Source of the DNA: Elusimicrobiaceae bacterium
Lineage (GTDB): Bacteria > Elusimicrobiota > Elusimicrobia > Elusimicrobiales > Elusimicrobiaceae
Direction: 5' to 3'
NCBI GenBank assembly: GCA_017961585.1
Contig: JAGCWX010000007.1
Span: 18,042 to 82,041, forward strand
DNA length: 64,000 nt
Shown: piece by piece, positions 17,046 to 25,478 of the stretch
How the letters are laid out: the number at the start of each line of letters is the position of its first letter
Numbering within the stretch: position 1 is the stretch's first letter
Notes under the pieces: generated by a model
Seen by the model: the letters and a program-made list of their open reading frames with translations, nothing else
Database searches by the model: none
Told to the model about the DNA's origin: nothing
Made by a program: the position numbers and the translations under genes

Positions 17046-18383
17046 TTATTTCCCTACACTTCTATATAGATTTGCTTTGCTTAACAGTAAACTGTAAAAA
17101 GCAGAAATTTTATTTTGCCGTGCTTCAGCCAATTGCGCCACCGCATCCAACAAGGTTATAATATCACCCTTACCTACCTGGTAATAGCGGAAAGCTACCC
17201 GGTGGTTTTCTTCGGCACTTTCCAGTACGGTTTGGCTGATTTCGTATGAGCGCTTAGACGTTTTGTAATGTTGATAATTGCTCCATACTTCATTTTGAAT
17301 AGCCAAACGCAAATTTTGCGTATTGGCTTGTTCTTGCTGATAGGCCCAAGAGGCCGATTTTACTCTATACAAGTTAGAAAACCCGGTAAACAACGGTACA
17401 CTAACGACCAATCCGGCCACGTTTTCACGTCCATAGTAGGAGGAATGTTTCCAGGTGGTATCGGCAAGATCGGCCGAAGCGGTGGCACTAAGTGACGGGA
17501 GCATACCTGTCTTGGCCGCCGTGACGCTGGATTTCGCGGCGCGTTCTTGGCTTTCTTGTGCGCGCAGTTCCGGGCGGTTAGCCAAGGCATCTTTCATTAG
17601 TTCTTGTACATCGTCTTTTTCAATAGAGATATCCGCTTGGTCAAACACCGGTTTTTTTAGTTGCAGCTGTGTATCTGGCGATAAATTTAACAAGATAGCC
17701 AGTTGGCCGCTAAATTGTTTAATTTCGTCTTCTGCCAACACCACGGATAACAACGCTTGTTCATAGCGGGTTTTGGCTTGTAAGTTATCGCTTAAAGAAA
17801 CCATGCCCAATTTGTAGCGTTTTTGCGCCTCAGTATAGGATTGTTTGTAGGAATCCAAACTGGCATTGGCGCTGACGAGCGTTTCCTGCGCGGCTAATAA
17901 TCTTAAGTAGGCCGTTTGTACGGAAAGCATTAAATCATGTAAGGCGGCATTATAGCCATAGTTGGCGGCATCGGCATAAGCGCGCAACGTGTTGATGCGG
18001 CTTTCGCGCCCCCCAAAATCAAACAAAAGCCACGCGGCTTCGGCCTTGGCAGCATAAGGTTCTGTTTGCGCATATCCACCGTGGCTTTCCATGCGGACGC
18101 CGCTAATGCCGGCGTTCCCTGTCAAGCGGATAGTAGGTAAATACTCATTCCGGCCGCTACCCAAATTGGCCTCATTGGCTTTGACCCCCATGTATTGGGC
18201 ACTCAAAGCCGGGTTAGTACAAACACCGATTTGTACTAAATCATCCAACGAAAGCGGGTCATGGGCGATATCTTTATCAATGCACCCTTTTGGCGGCTGC
18301 GCTTTGGACGTAAACAACGGGTCAAATGCCATACACGGCAAAGCCACACTACAAAGCAACCCTATCAACAATTGTTTTTTCAT
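17046..18383 (-). CDS. Outer-membrane efflux channel (TolC/OMF family)
   Basis: 445 residues with a signal peptide (MKKQLLIGLLCSVALPCMAF). Two OEP repeats form the alpha-barrel: an NPAL-type start (NPALSAQYMGVKANEA) near residue 57 and a second RPELRAQESQERAAKS near 270. Long Ala/Gln/Leu-rich helices match TolC/NodT-type proteins. It forms the outer-membrane exit duct of the adjacent RND system. Its start overlaps the tetR stop by four bases (ATGA), so the two are co-translated. Confidence 0.92.
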   Translation of the reverse strand: MKKQLLIGLLCSVALPCMAFDPLFTSKAQPPKGCIDKDIAHDPLSLDDLVQIGVCTNPALSAQYMGVKANEANLGSGRNEYLPTIRLTGNAGISGVRMESHGGYAQTEPYAAKAEAAWLLFDFGGRESRINTLRAYADAANYGYNAALHDLMLSVQTAYLRLLAAQETLVSANASLDSYKQSYTEAQKRYKLGMVSLSDNLQAKTRYEQALLSVVLAEDEIKQFSGQLAILLNLSPDTQLQLKKPVFDQADISIEKDDVQELMKDALANRPELRAQESQERAAKSSVTAAKTGMLPSLSATASADLADTTWKHSSYYGRENVAGLVVSVPLFTGFSNLYRVKSASWAYQQEQANTQNLRLAIQNEVWSNYQHYKTSKRSYEISQTVLESAEENHRVAFRYYQVGKGDIITLLDAVAQLAEARQNKISAFYSLLLSKANLYRSVGK

Positions 18384-19030
18384 TTATTTGTTCCTTTCTC
18401 GTATAATTTTAAAATAGCAAGGGTGTTTTTCCACACGATGTCTTTAATTTGTTGATGTAACTGCGGGGAAAACGTCCTTTGCTTTAAATCGTGCAAGAGT
18501 GCAATACGGTGACACTCGGAAAAATTGATTTGCCCAAAAATCACGTGAGTAATAATCACCAGTTCTACGGAATGTTCTTTAAGGCCGGTTAGTTTGCTGA
18601 TAATTTTATAGGGCCGCGTGTGATATCCTTCCAAAAATGAAAACAACAAGGGCAAAAGCTCTTTGGAATTATCCAGCGCAGCGTGTGTAAAAATACGTTC
18701 CAGCGGCAACATTTTGCTATCTAACCCCAGGTCGGTTACTATGTCTAATAAATCGTGCAATAGTTGCAAAGTTTGCTCGTGGGAAAGCGTATCCAATTTA
18801 TTGAGCGCGTCCGCTATTTTTTTATCTTGTTGAAAAGGTTTGTGCTGTTCGTTGGCTAGGTATTTAACCGTTTCCAAATAAAGGGAGCGCTTATCGCCAA
18901 AATAATAATTTACCGCCGAAACATTCATGTGAGCTGCGGCTACAATTTCGCGCACGGAAGTATCCGTATATCCTTTTTGAGCAAATATACGCGCGGATGT
19001 TTTTAAAAGTTTAAGCCGAGCATCTTTCAT
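18380..19030 (-). CDS. TetR-family repressor of the efflux operon
   Basis: 216 residues from the ATG at 19030; an upstream in-frame start at 19066 would lie within the promoter. The N-terminal TetR helix-turn-helix is clear: ARIFAQKGYTDTSVREI followed by HMNVSAVNYYFGDKRSLY. The C-terminal domain resembles CerR-type regulators (inference). It heads its own operon (tetR-OMF-MFP-RND), so it almost certainly binds the 28-bp palindrome overlapping its promoter and autoregulates the operon until a ligand releases it. The -10 box ends only seven bases before the ATG and no Shine-Dalgarno is visible, suggesting a leaderless transcript. Confidence 0.9.
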   Translation of the reverse strand: MKDARLKLLKTSARIFAQKGYTDTSVREIVAAAHMNVSAVNYYFGDKRSLYLETVKYLANEQHKPFQQDKKIADALNKLDTLSHEQTLQLLHDLLDIVTDLGLDSKMLPLERIFTHAALDNSKELLPLLFSFLEGYHTRPYKIISKLTGLKEHSVELVIITHVIFGQINFSECHRIALLHDLKQRTFSPQLHQQIKDIVWKNTLAILKLYEKGTNK

Positions 19031-19037
19031 ACAAAAA

Positions 19038-19084
19038 ATTATAACATAAACAAACAAAAAATTCAAACAATTGTTTGAATTTTT
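19038..19084 (-). promoter_or_regulatory. Efflux operon promoter with 28-bp perfect palindromic TetR operator
   Basis: On the minus strand the -35 is TTGAAT (19061-19066), the spacer 17 bases and the -10 TATAAT (19038-19043), extended by TGT. A perfect 28-bp palindrome (19057-19084, core CAAACAATTGTTTG) covers the -35, so a bound repressor would block RNA polymerase. The core resembles the half-site style of TetR/CerR operators. Confidence 0.8.
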
Positions 19085-19126
19085 GTTCTTCTACTATAGA
19101 AATGAATAAATACTGGGAAAATTCTT

Positions 19127-19153
19127 CAAAAAATTCTTGTTATGAGAAAGAAT
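19127..19153 (-). terminator. Weak possible terminator after rmlA
   Basis: On the minus strand a six-bp stem (ATTCTT with AAGAAT, 19133-19153) is followed by six Ts. The stem is AT-rich, so termination would be weak. It lies 4-30 bases after the rmlA stop. Confidence 0.3.
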
Positions 19154-19156
19154 ATT

Positions 19157-20029
19157 TTAGTTCTTTTTTGCCAGTAATTTTTTCAAATATTCGTAATAAT
19201 TATTTTTAGGTGCCTTGGCCAAACGGGCTTGCAATTGTGCGGGGGTAATGAACCCTTTGCTCAGCGCAATTTCTTCCAAGCAGGCAATTTCTACCCCTTG
19301 GTTTACTTGCATACTGTGCACAAAATTGCTGGCTTGCAACACGCTTTCGTGCGTACCGGTATCCAGCCAGGCAAAGCCGCGGCCTAAGTGTGCTACGTGC
19401 AAATTGTCTTGTTCCAAATAGAGGCGGTTTAAGTCGGTAATTTCCAGCTCACCGCGTGCGGACGGAGTTAGCTCTTTGGCTAGTTTGGCCACTTGATTAT
19501 CGTAGAAATACAAGCCGGTTACAGCAAAATTACTTTTGGGATTTTTGGGCTTTTCTTCCAAGGAAATAGCTTTGCCGGTTTTATCAAATTCCACTACCCC
19601 AAAACGTTCCGGATCGTTCACCTCATAGGCAAAGACAGTAGCCCCCGGGCGGGGTTTAGCTGCTTGGGTTAATATTTCTTCAAAACCGTTACCGTAGAAG
19701 ATGTTATCACCCAAAATAAGGGCACAATCACTCTTGCCGATAAAGGCCTCCCCCAAGATAAAAGCATCTGCAATCCCGCGCTTGATATGCTGAATCATGT
19801 AGGAAAGTTTAATTCCCCACTTTTCTCCGGTTCCCAAAACACGTTTAAAGTTATCATTATCCTCTGGATTAGTAATGATCAAAATGTCTTTAATTCCCGC
19901 TTGCATAAGTACTGAAAGCGGATAATAAATCATAGGTTTGTTATAAATGGGTAGTAAAATCTTGGAAATAGGTAAAGAGGCCGGATATAAGCGTGTGCCA
20001 GCTCCCCCCGCTAAGATAATTCCCTTCAT
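19157..20029 (-). CDS. rmlA: Glucose-1-phosphate thymidylyltransferase
   Basis: 290 residues from the ATG at 20029, which has GAGGAAC just upstream. A longer reading frame adds 20 residues lying inside the previous gene and is rejected. The motifs are [46 protein letters not shown] and [11 protein letters not shown], with GTHESVLQA near the end: full RmlA/RfbA. It makes dTDP-glucose from dTTP and glucose-1-phosphate, the entry to dTDP-rhamnose and other dTDP-sugars. No rmlB, rmlC or rmlD is in the window, so the later steps must be encoded elsewhere. It overlaps the phosphatase gene by four bases. Confidence 0.95.
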   Translation of the reverse strand: MKGIILAGGAGTRLYPASLPISKILLPIYNKPMIYYPLSVLMQAGIKDILIITNPEDNDNFKRVLGTGEKWGIKLSYMIQHIKRGIADAFILGEAFIGKSDCALILGDNIFYGNGFEEILTQAAKPRPGATVFAYEVNDPERFGVVEFDKTGKAISLEEKPKNPKSNFAVTGLYFYDNQVAKLAKELTPSARGELEITDLNRLYLEQDNLHVAHLGRGFAWLDTGTHESVLQASNFVHSMQVNQGVEIACLEEIALSKGFITPAQLQARLAKAPKNNYYEYLKKLLAKKN

Positions 20030-20490
20030 AATTGTTCCTCCTGTGATGTTGAAAAATCGTGTTGGATGTGGGCTGCTGCGTCCTGACAAACCTGATAGAG
20101 CTGTTTGCCAAATTTATCAAACACACGCCCATCAAAAGAAATAGGGTCTACTAGATCTTGCTCCTTGCCGGATGCAAAATCCGCCAGCAACCACATTTTA
20201 TCCGTATGCTGGGGATATCGGTCCAACAGAAAATCCAGATGAAGTTTTTCCATACAAAAAATCAAATCTGCCTCTTGCAAATCAGTAGCTCGCAACGGGG
20301 TGGCTGTGTGTCCCTCAAACTTAATATTATGCATCTGTAAAGCATGCACGACCTTTTGAGGAACATTATAAGTTGGATCTGCGTATAGCCCACGAGAAAA
20401 TACGTTCACCCCAGGCAATAATTGTTTTAAAAATTCCTGTGCCATAAAACTGCGGCAAATATTTGCGTGGCAAATGCATAAAATCTTCAT
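20026..20490 (-). CDS. Low-molecular-weight protein tyrosine phosphatase (Wzb-like)
   Basis: 154 residues. The P-loop CHANICRS gives CX5R (C7 to R13), and the general-acid Asp lies in [10 protein letters not shown] near 120, both as in the Wzb/Etp family. It would dephosphorylate the tyrosine-rich tail of the BY-kinase encoded at 22876-24582, a cycle that controls polysaccharide polymer assembly and length. In most loci wza, wzb and wzc are adjacent. Here the phosphatase is divergent from the ligase/wza/wzc group and paired with rmlA. The start lies seven bases after an extended -10 with no correctly spaced Shine-Dalgarno. Confidence 0.9.
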   Translation of the reverse strand: MKILCICHANICRSFMAQEFLKQLLPGVNVFSRGLYADPTYNVPQKVVHALQMHNIKFEGHTATPLRATDLQEADLIFCMEKLHLDFLLDRYPQHTDKMWLLADFASGKEQDLVDPISFDGRVFDKFGKQLYQVCQDAAAHIQHDFSTSQEEQL

Positions 20491-20525
20491 CCTTATTAAT
20501 ATAGCAAATTTGATAAAATAACTAT
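20491..20525. promoter_or_regulatory. Compact divergent promoters with extended -10 boxes
   Basis: Only 35 bases separate the two ATGs. The minus strand has TGCTATATT (-10 at 20498-20503) ending seven bases before the phosphatase start. The plus strand has TGATAAAAT (-10 at 20514-20519) ending six bases before the ligase start. Neither gene has a well-placed Shine-Dalgarno, so both mRNAs may be leaderless. No clear -35 boxes. Confidence 0.55.
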
Positions 20526-22175
20526 ATGCATTTATTTTTAAAGATTCTCGTGGCTGTACTTATCTTTTTTACGCCATTTAGTTTTGCCGCTACCGAACCG
20601 TGGGCTTTTTGTATCGTGCAAGGGTTGTTACTGCTGGCGTGGATTGTGTTACTGATTTGGCGCAGGGAGTTTTTTTATTCTCACCTTTTTAAACCAGTTG
20701 CTTACGTATTTCTAGTCCTCATCGGGTTGGGATTGCTGCAGAGTTGTTTTGCGCACACGTTGTTGCAGAGTTCGGTTTGGTATCCGGTTACTTTGATACG
20801 GTTGTATACTTTTGACCACCTATCCTTGTTTGTTACTTATTTTGGGGTTGTCTGCTTGGCATTCCAGGTATATGCCTCTTTCGATGAAGTTAAACAGCTT
20901 TTGGGGTGCTTGATAGTATGTGGGCTGGCGGTGGCTTTGTGCGCGCTTATATTCCCGCATGGAACATATATCATCAAATTGACGGGCATTCGCCAGGCGG
21001 CCGAGGCCGTAGGCCCCTTTTTAAACCGCAACCACGGTGGTTTGTTTTTAGCTATGAATGCCCTGTTGGCATTAGGATTGTTTTTTACGTATCAATTACA
21101 GGGGCTTAAGGCACTGGGATCTCAAGCCAAACGGACTTTTGTGGTCAAACAATGTTGGTTAGGTGCCGTTGTGCTGGGGCTAATTTTGGCGGCAGTGTTT
21201 TCCCGCTCACGCGGGGCGATGCTTTCGCTGTTTATTGGATTATTTAGCTATGCTTTGCTTTGTATGTGGTGCGTGCCGCAACAAATTCGCAAACGTTTAA
21301 AGAGAATCTTTTATACTCTATTATTATTGGGGGCATCTTGCGCTTGGATTTACGCACACATCCCGCAAATCAATGAATTTTCTCATCGTACTTCCGGGGT
21401 ATCGGCGGATATCCGTCAAATGATGTACCGAGGGGCTGTGGATATACTCAAACAATACCCGATATGGGGAATTGGAGAAGGAGCCCTGCCGGTGGTCATT
21501 CCTTCTTATACGGAGGTGCGGCTTAGTCATTACATAGAACACTTGCATAATGACTGGCTGGAAATGACCGTAGAAATTGGGCTCATAGGCGCCGGGCTGG
21601 TACTGATTGGATTTATTTGGTTTGCTGTTCTTGCTCTTAAAAAGCTCAAACGCTTGCCCCCCCATAAGCAGTTTTTATTTGCGGCCTTGCTCAGTGCCTT
21701 GCTTGCCATGAGCATAGGTTGTTTGGTGGATTTTCACTTTTTCATACCGGGTTGTTCTCTGGTATTTTTGTGGGCATTGGGAGGGTGTCTCTCCCCCACT
21801 TTTCACAAAGGACACGTGCACGCCATTCATATGGGATGGGTGATTAAAATCATAATTTTGGCTTGTTTCTTTGCTGCGTGCGTGATTCCATTCCAAAAGG
21901 CGCGGGCTTGGCGAGCTGTTTGGTTTGGTAAAGGGCTTAAAACGGAAGGAAAATTGAAAGCTTACCAGCAGGGGCTTGCTTATTACCCTAGCCCACGCAA
22001 TGCTGTACGCCTGGGGAATGCTTATTACAATGCTTCTAAGTATGAAGACGAGTGGATTATGCAGGTCTATTATCTGGAGCTTGCTCAGCAAATTGCGCAA
22101 GAGTATTTGGAAAAATACCCCAAAGATAAAGAACTCTCTCAGTTGTATTTACGTACCCAGCGGCAGTTAGACTAG
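20526..22175 (+). CDS. O-antigen ligase / Wzy-like membrane protein with C-terminal TPR-like domain
   Basis: 549 residues. About ten hydrophobic segments occupy residues 1-430. The conserved Wzy_C region is visible: FLNRNHGGLFLAM near 165 and, after a periplasmic loop with YTEVRLSHYIEHLHNDWLE near 330, further helices. The soluble C-terminus (about 460-549) reads like a helical repeat of TPR type (GLAYYPSPRNAVRLGNAYYN). Such proteins polymerise glycans or ligate them to lipid A core or other acceptors at the periplasmic face. It precedes wza/wzc-like genes on the same strand. A second Wzy candidate lies at 39597-40763, so this one may be the ligase. Exact role unproven. Confidence 0.82.
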   Translation: MHLFLKILVAVLIFFTPFSFAATEPWAFCIVQGLLLLAWIVLLIWRREFFYSHLFKPVAYVFLVLIGLGLLQSCFAHTLLQSSVWYPVTLIRLYTFDHLSLFVTYFGVVCLAFQVYASFDEVKQLLGCLIVCGLAVALCALIFPHGTYIIKLTGIRQAAEAVGPFLNRNHGGLFLAMNALLALGLFFTYQLQGLKALGSQAKRTFVVKQCWLGAVVLGLILAAVFSRSRGAMLSLFIGLFSYALLCMWCVPQQIRKRLKRIFYTLLLLGASCAWIYAHIPQINEFSHRTSGVSADIRQMMYRGAVDILKQYPIWGIGEGALPVVIPSYTEVRLSHYIEHLHNDWLEMTVEIGLIGAGLVLIGFIWFAVLALKKLKRLPPHKQFLFAALLSALLAMSIGCLVDFHFFIPGCSLVFLWALGGCLSPTFHKGHVHAIHMGWVIKIIILACFFAACVIPFQKARAWRAVWFGKGLKTEGKLKAYQQGLAYYPSPRNAVRLGNAYYNASKYEDEWIMQVYYLELAQQIAQEYLEKYPKDKELSQLYLRTQRQLD

Positions 22176-22192
22176 CCAAGTCCTCCTGAATT

Positions 22193-22201
22193 TGCTATAA
22201 T
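22193..22201 (+). promoter_or_regulatory. Extended -10 promoter for the OPX/BY-kinase genes
   Basis: TGCTATAAT lies nine bases before the ATG of the OPX gene, with no Shine-Dalgarno between. The predicted transcript would start within about three bases of the ATG. No clear -35. Confidence 0.55.
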
Positions 22202-22210
22202 ATAAGCACT

Positions 22211-22864
22211 ATGAAACTTCAAACTCTCACCCCCTACTGTATAGTAGTTTGTTTGGGTATCCTGTGTGGATGCTCCAGCGCCCCCGTTGAAAAGGATAGC
22301 GCTCTCTCCAATAATATTACTCGTCAAGATGTTTCCAACGCTTTGCAACAAGTAAGGTCTTCTCAGGCGTATATATTGCAACCTGGGGATTTGGTAGATA
22401 TTAAAGTATATATGGAAGACAATATGGACCGCGTACTACGTCTAAGCGGCAATGGAACGGTTACCTTCCCGCTGGTGGGGAATATCAAATTGTCGGGGCT
22501 GACGCTGGAACAAGCGGAACAAAAGCTGGCAAACCGTTTAACGGAATACATCCGCCAACCGCAGGTTTCTATGTTGGTAAAAGAATACGGGAACAAAACT
22601 GTTTACGTGTTGGGGCAGGTATCTCGTCCGGCTGCTATCCAAATCCCGCCGGAGAAACAACTTACTGTGTTGGAAGCAATCACTTCCGTAGGTGGATTTA
22701 CCGATATTGCCAACACTTCCAAAGTGCGGGTGCTACGTGTAGAAGACGGCAAACAAAAAACCATTGATGTAGACGTAAGCCAAATCACCAAACAAGGCAA
22801 TAAGAGTATGGATATTGCTTTGCGTCCGGGTGATGTAATCTTCGTACCGCAGAGTATGTTCTAA
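22211..22864 (+). CDS. Polysaccharide export (OPX/Wza-like) lipoprotein, short form
   Basis: 217 residues. The signal peptide ends in a lipobox (ILCGC), so Cys21 would be lipidated. The Poly_export domain begins at YILQPGDLVDIKVYMEDNMD near residue 55, and an SLBB-type domain follows (KTVYVLGQVSRPAAIQI near 135). It ends at GDVIFVPQSMF. Classic E. coli Wza is about 380 residues with a C-terminal helix that crosses the outer membrane; this protein stops before that, so it belongs with short OPX proteins that need a partner outer-membrane pore. The BY-kinase gene follows 11 bases later. Confidence 0.9.
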   Translation: MKLQTLTPYCIVVCLGILCGCSSAPVEKDSALSNNITRQDVSNALQQVRSSQAYILQPGDLVDIKVYMEDNMDRVLRLSGNGTVTFPLVGNIKLSGLTLEQAEQKLANRLTEYIRQPQVSMLVKEYGNKTVYVLGQVSRPAAIQIPPEKQLTVLEAITSVGGFTDIANTSKVRVLRVEDGKQKTIDVDVSQITKQGNKSMDIALRPGDVIFVPQSMF

Positions 22865-22875
22865 GGAAAAGGACT

Positions 22876-24582
22876 ATGAAAGACGAAGAATTAGATATAA
22901 CTACCCTTATCAATTTAGTGTTAAAACGTTTTTGGTTGATTGCTGCTATGGCCCTCGTGGGGTTGGTGGCAGCTATTTTGGTTAATGTTTTTATGCGCCC
23001 GGTGTACGAAGCCACCACGCTGATGATGATCAACCAAGAAAATGCCGGGAAACTGGACGATTCCCCCTACGGCAGCTTTGCCAGTATGGAAGATTATTAC
23101 CGTACCCAATACCAGTTGTTGGGAAGCCGCTCCTTGCTGGAAAGCGTGTATAAACAGCTTGATTTGCGGCAATATGAAGAATTTTCCACCGGCTTAGGCA
23201 GGTTGCGCAAAGCGATTAAAATTGACCCGGTAACGCGCAGCCGTTTAGTAAACGTAAGGGCTCGCTCGTACGATCCCAATTTGGCTGCCGAAATTTCTAA
23301 TACGTTAGCCAACAATTTTGTGCAAGAAAACGTCAGCAACCGTATTTCTATGGGGCAGGACATTATTCGCGCCCTGGAAAGCACGGAAACCAGCGACGAA
23401 GAGCAAGAGCTTTTAAACTCTATGCCTCAGGTGGTCAATAGCGATTTTATCAAATCGCTCAAACAACAAGAGGCCTCCTTAGATCGTACCTGGGCTCAGC
23501 TTTCCGCCAAATATACCCCCCAACACCCCGAGGTAGTATCCGTAAAACGTCAGTTGGCAGCTACAAAAGCCCAAATTGCCTTGGAAACTCGCCGCTTGGT
23601 GCAAAGTATTAAGATTGAGCTTTCCGGTCAATTTTCGGGCAATAACGTGCGTATTGTGGACCCGGCGGTTGTTCCTTCTTCGCCTATCTTGCCGCGCAAA
23701 TTAATCAATATAGCCGTGGGTTTGCTAGGGGGTGCTATCCTGGGAGTACTACTTGTATTCTTATTGGAATTCCTGGATCAAACTGTGAAATCTTCCGAAG
23801 ATTTGGAAAAGAAACTTAATTTGCCCTTTTTGGGGTTTGTTCCTTACGAAAAATCAAAGAAGAAAGAAGCCGAATATGCCTCCATGCTTAAAGAAGGCAA
23901 TATTCTGCTGGCCGAAAACGTGCGCAATATCCGCACGATGTTAGATTTTACGCTGGCGGACGATCGGCAGGCCCCGGTTTTAATTAGCAGCTCTATGCAG
24001 GGCGAAGGGAAGAGTAACCTTTCTTCTAACTTGGCAGTAGCCCTGGCGCAAACGGGCAAAAAAGTACTGCTTATTGACGGCGATTTGCGTCGTTGCCGCT
24101 TGCATAAAGTATTTAAAGTATCCCCGGAAAAGGGGCTTAGCAACATTTGGGACCGGGATGCTGCGAAGGCGGATTATGCCTCTAACGTACAGCCGGCAAA
24201 AGATGTACCTAACTTGTTTATAATGACAGCCGGTCAACGTCCGCCAAACCCAACTGAACTGTTAAATACCCCCCGCTTGGCAGATTTTATTGCCTGGGCG
24301 CAAAAGAATTATGACCACGTGTTAGTGGACTGCCCGGCTATCTTGCCGGTGGCGGATACCATGCTGTGGGGTAAATACATCCCGCGTACCGTTTTTGTAA
24401 TCCGGTACGGAAAAACCAATGCGCGTGCCGCCCAAATGGCCCTGGATAAACTACAAAAAGCCGGTGTAAAGGTATTGGGGGCTGTGATTGGTCACTACAA
24501 AGCCCAAGGGCTATCTTACGGCAAGTATGGGTATTATAAGAGCTATTCTTATTACTACTCTAACGATGACGAAAAAAAATAA
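22876..24582 (+). CDS. Polysaccharide co-polymerase / bacterial tyrosine kinase (Wzc-like)
   Basis: 568 residues. An N-terminal Wzz domain has two membrane helices (about 18-40 and 276-298) around a periplasmic coiled segment. The cytoplasmic BY-kinase domain carries Walker A (SSMQGEGKSN near 372-381), Walker A' (LLIDGDLRR near 398-406) and Walker B (VLVDCPAI). The C-terminal tail has eight tyrosines (YGKYGYYKSYSYYY), the expected autophosphorylation cluster. It controls polymer length and couples synthesis to export with the OPX protein. Dephosphorylation is probably by the phosphatase at 20026-20490. AAGGA precedes the ATG. A strong terminator follows. Confidence 0.94.
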   Translation: MKDEELDITTLINLVLKRFWLIAAMALVGLVAAILVNVFMRPVYEATTLMMINQENAGKLDDSPYGSFASMEDYYRTQYQLLGSRSLLESVYKQLDLRQYEEFSTGLGRLRKAIKIDPVTRSRLVNVRARSYDPNLAAEISNTLANNFVQENVSNRISMGQDIIRALESTETSDEEQELLNSMPQVVNSDFIKSLKQQEASLDRTWAQLSAKYTPQHPEVVSVKRQLAATKAQIALETRRLVQSIKIELSGQFSGNNVRIVDPAVVPSSPILPRKLINIAVGLLGGAILGVLLVFLLEFLDQTVKSSEDLEKKLNLPFLGFVPYEKSKKKEAEYASMLKEGNILLAENVRNIRTMLDFTLADDRQAPVLISSSMQGEGKSNLSSNLAVALAQTGKKVLLIDGDLRRCRLHKVFKVSPEKGLSNIWDRDAAKADYASNVQPAKDVPNLFIMTAGQRPPNPTELLNTPRLADFIAWAQKNYDHVLVDCPAILPVADTMLWGKYIPRTVFVIRYGKTNARAAQMALDKLQKAGVKVLGAVIGHYKAQGLSYGKYGYYKSYSYYYSNDDEKK

Positions 24583-24605
24583 ATAGTCAATTGCTATCAA
24601 CTCAG

Positions 24606-24640
24606 CACTCCCTAGGGAAAAACCTAGGGAGTGTTTTTTT
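24606..24640 (+). terminator. Rho-independent terminator after the BY-kinase gene
   Basis: A perfect 11-bp stem (CACTCCCTAGG with CCTAGGGAGTG, 24606-24633) with a six-base loop is followed by seven Ts. It ends the OPX/BY-kinase transcript. Confidence 0.92.
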
Positions 24641-24652
24641 ATAAAATGGGCC

Positions 24653-24680
24653 TTGAAATTTTCAGAAAAACCCTTATACC
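24653..24680 (+). promoter_or_regulatory. Possible promoter of the ankyrin gene
   Basis: TTGAAA (24653-24658) and TATACC (24675-24680) are 16 bases apart, placing transcription start about 35 bases before the ATG. It lies between a terminator and the gene, so a promoter is needed here. The match is moderate. Confidence 0.4.
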
Positions 24681-24720
24681 ATCAGAGTAGTTGGAATTTA
24701 TGCCACAAAGGAGGCATATT

Positions 24721-25380
24721 ATGAAAAACATGAGCTTGAGATTTATAAAAGTACTGGTTTTCCCTGTACTGGCTCTAGTAAGCTTGTCGGTAGTGGTGTT
24801 TGCAGGCCCCCTGTCGGAAGATATTTTCCAAGCTGCCGTTGACGGGGATAAGGAAGCCATTGAAGACTTGATAGATAAAGGTGCGGATGTAAACAAAACA
24901 AATGCAGAGCAAAAAACTGTTTTAATGTTGGCTGCTCAGTACAAGCATCCAGACCTTATAGAATACTTGCTAAACCAAACAGGGGCGAAGCAGACGCTAA
25001 ATAATCGAGATAAACGTGGCTGGACCGCCGTGATGTACGGGGCCGACAGCGGCGACTTGGCGACAGTGCAAGCTATTGTAGAAAATGCTGGAGGAGAGTT
25101 GAATCTAAACCTGACGGAGTTTAAGACGGAGAAGACTGCTTTGGATTTGACAGCAATTGACTACGTTGCCGATTACCTCAGATCCAATGGCGCAAAAACT
25201 TCCGAGGAGTTAAGAAGACCGCAACGGGTCCAGTTACGACGGCGCGATGATCCGCCGACACCGCAACGGATTCAGTTGCAACGCAATGACCCGCCGGCAC
25301 CGACACCGAAAAGGATTCAACTGCGGCGCAATGATTCAGGAGTAAAGAAGCAGATTCAATATCAACTAAACCACAAATAA
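24721..25380 (+). CDS. Secreted ankyrin-repeat protein with basic QLRRND repeat tail
   Basis: 219 residues from the ATG at 24721, which has AAAGGAGG six bases upstream; an earlier in-frame ATG is rejected. A signal peptide or N-terminal anchor (about 8-28, ending VVVFAG) is followed by about three ankyrin repeats (DIFQAAVDGDKEAIEDLID, TVLMLAAQYKHPDLIEYLL, GWTAVMYGADSGDLATVQAI). The last 60 residues hold three copies of P-(Q/K)-R-(I/V)-Q-L-(R/Q)-R-(N/R)-D-(D)PP, a basic, proline-containing repeat. The ankyrin part probably binds a protein partner in the periplasm or at the surface. The tail may bind acidic glycan (speculative, from charge only). It stands alone with its own promoter and terminator. 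Confidence 0.85.
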   Translation: MKNMSLRFIKVLVFPVLALVSLSVVVFAGPLSEDIFQAAVDGDKEAIEDLIDKGADVNKTNAEQKTVLMLAAQYKHPDLIEYLLNQTGAKQTLNNRDKRGWTAVMYGADSGDLATVQAIVENAGGELNLNLTEFKTEKTALDLTAIDYVADYLRSNGAKTSEELRRPQRVQLRRRDDPPTPQRIQLQRNDPPAPTPKRIQLRRNDSGVKKQIQYQLNHK

Positions 25381-25398
25381 GATAAGAATCTAAAAAAG

Positions 25399-25426
25399 TT
25401 CCCCGGGAATCCCCGGGGAGTTTTTT
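25399..25426 (+). terminator. Rho-independent terminator after the ankyrin gene
   Basis: A GC-rich hairpin (25399-25420, CCCCGG paired with CCGGGG) is followed by six Ts. It directly follows the plus-strand stop codon. Confidence 0.85.
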
Positions 25427-25432
25427 ACATAG

Positions 25433-25459
25433 AAAACCCCGCCTTTTGGGCGGGGTTTT
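25433..25459. terminator. Terminator hairpin for the beta-barrel gene
   Basis: An 11-bp stem AAAACCCCGCC with GGCGGGGTTTT and a five-base loop. On the minus strand it ends in a T-run, 19 bases after the barrel gene stop. It can also act as a second stop for the plus strand. Confidence 0.85.
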
Positions 25460-25478
25460 AAAACTAATACTGGGTTTA

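Noticed and set aside
24606..24640. Riboswitch or small RNA at the hairpin after the BY-kinase gene
   Set aside because: A short perfect stem followed by a T-run directly after a stop codon is fully explained as a terminator.
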